From positions 12,946 to 21,658 of the forward strand of contig DPKU01000127.1 in the NCBI GenBank assembly GCA_003542355.1: 8,713 nt of DNA, read 5' to 3'. This DNA is from Clostridiales bacterium (GTDB lineage Bacteria > Bacillota > Clostridia > Peptostreptococcales > Anaerovoracaceae). Shown here one piece after another: positions 5,814 to 8,713 of this stretch. Positions within the stretch are counted from its first letter, which is position 1, and the number at the start of each line of letters is the position of its first letter. The position numbers and the translations under genes are program-made. Under the pieces are notes generated by a model. It saw nothing but the letters and a program-made list of their open reading frames with translations, was not told where the DNA came from and did no database searches.

Positions 5814-7271
5814 ATGCACCGTTTTCTCGGGGATGACTTCCTCCTGACGACCCGGACCGGCAAAGCGCTTTATTGCAATATTGCTAAGGATCTGCCGATC
5901 GTGGATTACCACTGTCACATCGATCCGGCCGACGTCGCTTCGGATCGGATCTATTCGAATCCGACCCAGCTGTGGCTTTCCCACGATCACTACAAGTGGC
6001 GGCTTATGAGGGCCAACGGCATCGATGAGGCTTTCATCACCGGCGGCGCCGACGACTTTTGCAAGTTTGAACAGTGGGCGCAGGTTTTGGAAAAAGCTGC
6101 CGGAAATCCCCTCTACGTATGGAGCCATATGGAACTGAAACGCTTCTTTGGCTATGCCGGACACCTTACAGGCAGTAACGCCAGGGACGTCTGGGATTTT
6201 TGCATGGAAAAGATCGGTTCCGGCATCCGTGCTTCGGCGCTTCTGAAAACCGCAGGTGTCCGCCTGCTCTGCACGACGGACGATCCGGCCTCCGATCTCT
6301 CGTGGCATCGCAAATACCGTTCAGATCCGAATCGGACGATCCGCATGCTTCCGGCTTTTCGGCCGGACCGGATCCTGGCTGCAGAAAAGGAGACCTTCCC
6401 CCAATATCTTGAGGAGCTGTCGGCGGCTTCGGGCGTAGAAGTGATCGATTTTTCCTCCCTTCGGCGGGCTTTGGATGCGCGGATGGACTTCTTTTCCGAT
6501 AACGGCTGTGTCATCTCGGATCACGGCCTGTCTGCATTTCATTTTCGCACATGGAGTGAAGCGGAGATCGATGAGATCCTCCGCAGCCGTTTGCAGAAAG
6601 CCGAAATCACCGCAGCACAGCAGCAGACGTATCTCTCGGCAGTGCTGTGCTTCCTGGCGGCTTCCTACGACAAGAGAGGCTGGGCGATGCAGCTGCACTT
6701 CGGCGTCAACCGAAATGTGAACAGCGCCATGTTTGGCCTTTTGGGGCCGGATACAGGCTTTGACTGTATCGGCGGCGGTATTTCGTATCAAGAGGTCGCC
6801 TTGTTTTTGGACAGGATGCAGTCGCAAAATGCGCTGCCGAAAACGGTACTGTATTCCATTGAGCCAGGGGACAATGCTGCGATCGATTCTCTGATCCACT
6901 GCTTCCCTTCGCCGGGCATCGCTTCCAAGGTGCAGCACGGCGCCTCCTGGTGGTTCAACGACCACAAGGAGGGTATCCGTCAGCACCTGTCATCGCTGGC
7001 GTCCCAGGGCCTTTTGGGCACTTTTATCGGCATGCTTACCGATTCCCGCAGCCTGCTGTCCTATGTCCGTCACGATTACTTCCGCAGGATCCTGTGCGAC
7101 TATCTGGGTGCACTGGTAGACACGGGTGAGTTTCCAAACGACCCGCAGCTGCTGGAAAACCTGGTCAAAGACATTTCTTACCGGAATTGCCTGTCATATT
7201 TCGGTTTGGAAATAGATGAATCATCCAATTTCAACGCCATGCAACAAGGAGGCAACCATGTCACAGATTAA
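5814..7271 (+). CDS. uxaC: uronate isomerase (glucuronate isomerase)
   Basis: UxaC interconverts D-glucuronate and D-fructuronate (and D-galacturonate and D-tagaturonate) in the cytoplasm, the first step of hexuronate breakdown. The 485-residue product belongs to the amidohydrolase superfamily. Visible family motifs are the N-terminal FLGDDFLLTT, metal-binding DYHCH (31-35), HDHYKWRLMRANG (57-69), CTTDDP (153-158), SDHGLSAF (235-242), GASWWFND (376-383) and GMLTDSRSLLSY (406-417), with the likely catalytic aspartate D410. I start at ATG 5814 because AAGGAGG at 5799-5805 lies eight bases upstream and the product then begins as in E. coli UxaC. An in-frame ATG at 5781 has no ribosome site and would fall in or before the predicted transcript start. 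The length is slightly above the roughly 470 residues of the E. coli enzyme. The 3' end overlaps the cupin gene by 14 bases, so the two are coupled. Confidence 0.95.
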   Translation: MHRFLGDDFLLTTRTGKALYCNIAKDLPIVDYHCHIDPADVASDRIYSNPTQLWLSHDHYKWRLMRANGIDEAFITGGADDFCKFEQWAQVLEKAAGNPLYVWSHMELKRFFGYAGHLTGSNARDVWDFCMEKIGSGIRASALLKTAGVRLLCTTDDPASDLSWHRKYRSDPNRTIRMLPAFRPDRILAAEKETFPQYLEELSAASGVEVIDFSSLRRALDARMDFFSDNGCVISDHGLSAFHFRTWSEAEIDEILRSRLQKAEITAAQQQTYLSAVLCFLAASYDKRGWAMQLHFGVNRNVNSAMFGLLGPDTGFDCIGGGISYQEVALFLDRMQSQNALPKTVLYSIEPGDNAAIDSLIHCFPSPGIASKVQHGASWWFNDHKEGIRQHLSSLASQGLLGTFIGMLTDSRSLLSYVRHDYFRRILCDYLGALVDTGEFPNDPQLLENLVKDISYRNCLSYFGLEIDESSNFNAMQQGGNHVTD

Positions 7272-8007
7272 GATCGCTCATACCGGAGATATCGTCCATC
7301 AATACAAGGACGGCTACTCTGCAGTTCCCTTCCTCGAAGGGGCTTACGATCAGGCGCGTTTAGAGAAGTGTTCCCTGGAGCCTGGCAGCTCCGTTTCTCC
7401 CGAAGTGTACGGGATCACTCAGAACAACCAGCTTTTCATCTTTCTGACGGGAAAGGGTTATATCACAACGCCAAGAGAAGCTTTCAACATCACCGAAGTC
7501 GCCGTGTTCGTCCCCGAGTTTGACAAAGAGCGGTTCACCATCACCTGCTCCGCAGACAGCAAAGAGGCGCTGGAGTTCATCCATGTGGTGACAGAGCTCA
7601 ACGACTACGATAAGACTTGTCTCGTGGAGGCTCGGATCAAGCTGCCCCGATTCCGGCTGCTTTCCCAGGGATGGGAATATGTTGAAAATTTCAAGCAGGA
7701 CGACACCAAATCCGTGATGCTCATCGAGCACCGGAACCTGGGCAGGCTGTCCATGGGCGCCGTTTTGGGCAAAGGCCCCACCGTCGTTGGCCAGCACATC
7801 CACAACGAGCTGGTCCAGTGGTACATCCCGCTTCCCGGCGCCAAGCTCACCTATACGGCGGGCAGCGACCAATATCCCATTCAGAGCGGCGATGTGAGCT
7901 TTACGCCCACCGGCTTCCACCACGGCGCTCAGGCCGAAGAAGGGGATTCGTATGACTACATCTGGTTTGAGCTGTGCTGTGACGGCTATCCCGGCGAGAT
8001 CAAATAA
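7258..8007 (+). CDS. two-cupin protein of a hexuronate operon, function unknown
   Basis: This 249-residue protein has two beta-barrel halves of the cupin type. The C-terminal cupin carries a plausible metal site: GQHIHNE (178-184, with H180, H182 and E184) and PTGFHHG (217-223, with H221/H222). The N-terminal cupin (about residues 45-90) lacks the corresponding histidines and may be structural. No signal peptide is seen, so the protein is probably cytoplasmic. AAGGAGG at 7246-7252 lies five bases before ATG 7258, which decides against an in-frame ATG at 7216 further inside uxaC. It sits between uxaC and uxuB, overlapping the first by 14 bases and directly abutting the second, so it is probably made in step with both. 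Related cupins include sugar isomerases and sugar-ligand binding proteins, so a role with a uronate intermediate is plausible. I cannot name the reaction. It does not look like KdgF, which is a single short cupin. Confidence 0.8.
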   Translation: MSQIKIAHTGDIVHQYKDGYSAVPFLEGAYDQARLEKCSLEPGSSVSPEVYGITQNNQLFIFLTGKGYITTPREAFNITEVAVFVPEFDKERFTITCSADSKEALEFIHVVTELNDYDKTCLVEARIKLPRFRLLSQGWEYVENFKQDDTKSVMLIEHRNLGRLSMGAVLGKGPTVVGQHIHNELVQWYIPLPGAKLTYTAGSDQYPIQSGDVSFTPTGFHHGAQAEEGDSYDYIWFELCCDGYPGEIK

Positions 8008-8713
8008 GTGAACGTGAAACAACAGGCCCCTTTGCTCCATCTGACAAGAGCAGGCCTCTTGCATGAGCAGGCCTGGCAAAAAGCGGGCGTTACCTTACCC
8101 GGTTATGACGTAGGCGCACTGGCGGAGGAGACGCTCCGCCGGTGCGGTTGGATCCATTTCGGCGCGGGGAATCTGTTTCGGGCGTACACTGCGGCGCTGC
8201 AGCAGCATTTGATCCGGCTGGGGGAAGCTCACACCGGTATTCTCGCTGCAGTGGAGGCAGGCTCCGATACCCCGGAAAAAGTGTACGCCCCTTATGACAA
8301 CCTGAGTCTGGCCGTCACTTTCGGTGCTGACGGCCAGTTGGAAACGGAAGTCATCGGCTGCATTGCAGGGGTGCTTCGGGCCGACCCCCGCAGTCCGGAC
8401 TGGCAACCGCTGGTCCGAGCTTTTTGCAGTTCTGCGCTGCAGCTTGTCTCGTTCACCGTTACCGAAAAAGGATACGCTACCCATTTGCCCGACGGGAGCG
8501 TACGTCCGGAATTGGCAGAAGATCTGAAGCAGGGGCCGGAAAAGGCGCTGGGCCTGCTGCCTGCCGTCACGGCTTTGTTGTTTCGGCGTTATGCAGCAGG
8601 TGGTGCGCCTCTGGCGATGGTGAGCCTGGACAACTGTGCGCAAAACGGCCTGCGGCTGGGGGATGCGATCCGCTTCATTGCCGGTGCGTGGCAGAAGGGC
8701 GGATGGGTCGATC
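8008..8713 (+). CDS. uxuB: fructuronate reductase (mannitol dehydrogenase family), N-terminal part
   Basis: The gene runs off the right edge; 235 codons of an expected 530 or so are visible. UxuB reduces D-fructuronate to D-mannonate with NADH, the step after UxaC. The visible part is the Rossmann half of the long-chain mannitol dehydrogenase family: HFGAGNLFRAY (50-60) is the nucleotide-binding loop, followed by SFTVTEKGYA (148-157) and SLDNCAQNG (206-214), which correspond to the family motifs TEKGY and SxDNxxxNG. The catalytic C-terminal domain lies outside the window. The start is taken as GTG 8008, immediately after the cupin stop at 8005-8007, with GGCGAG (7992-7997) as a modest ribosome site; a second GTG at 8014 is an alternative. 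Other mannitol dehydrogenase family members (tagaturonate reductase, mannitol or arabinitol dehydrogenase) are possible, but the position after uxaC favours fructuronate reductase. Confidence 0.88.
   Translation, partial: MNVKQQAPLLHLTRAGLLHEQAWQKAGVTLPGYDVGALAEETLRRCGWIHFGAGNLFRAYTAALQQHLIRLGEAHTGILAAVEAGSDTPEKVYAPYDNLSLAVTFGADGQLETEVIGCIAGVLRADPRSPDWQPLVRAFCSSALQLVSFTVTEKGYATHLPDGSVRPELAEDLKQGPEKALGLLPAVTALLFRRYAAGGAPLAMVSLDNCAQNGLRLGDAIRFIAGAWQKGGWVD

Noticed and set aside
7360..8079. A 239-codon minus-strand open frame opposite the cupin gene
   Set aside because: It has no recognisable domain and lies opposite a well-supported coupled gene.

Overview
The window looks like a chromosomal segment of a Gram-positive, Clostridia-type bacterium of moderate GC content. 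This is inferred from the fused ispH-rpsA gene, a small zinc-ribbon protein of a type common in Clostridia, genes that resemble the tail of a Tad-type pilus locus, strong AGGAGG ribosome binding sites, ATGA start/stop overlaps and sigma-A-like promoters. No genus can be named from the sequence alone. There are no RNA genes, insertion sequences, CRISPR arrays or phage genes, and no gene-free stretch longer than about 300 bases.

Region 1 (1-1245, plus strand) is the end of an operon entering from the left. It holds the C-terminal part of a TadE-like protein with two cysteine/histidine motifs, then a translationally coupled protein resembling DUF6382. A perfect hairpin at 1221-1245 separates these from region 2 and probably terminates transcription from both sides.

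Region 2 (1270-1505, minus strand) is a single 59-residue zinc-ribbon protein gene with its own promoter and ribosome binding site.

Region 3 (1617-5751, plus strand) is a housekeeping operon: rarA (replication-associated AAA+ ATPase), a fusion of ispH (isoprenoid synthesis) with rpsA (S1-type RNA-binding protein), and a shikimate-kinase-like gene. Its promoter is near consensus and places the predicted transcript start on the rarA start codon, which suggests a leaderless mRNA. The fusion gene has a perfect Shine-Dalgarno sequence and ATG at the junction between its halves, so free S1 protein may also be made. A clear intrinsic terminator ends the operon.

Region 4 (5751-8713, plus strand) is a hexuronate catabolism operon running off the right edge: uronate isomerase (uxaC), a two-cupin protein of unknown role, and the N-terminal part of a fructuronate reductase/mannitol dehydrogenase family protein (uxuB). 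Together UxaC and UxuB would convert D-glucuronate to D-fructuronate and then to D-mannonate. The cupin sits between them in overlapping frames and may serve the same pathway.

I see no clear new defence or mobile system. The most interesting points are the leaderless rarA promoter, the internal start in ispH-rpsA, the altered active-site residues of the shikimate-kinase-like protein, and the unassigned cupin.
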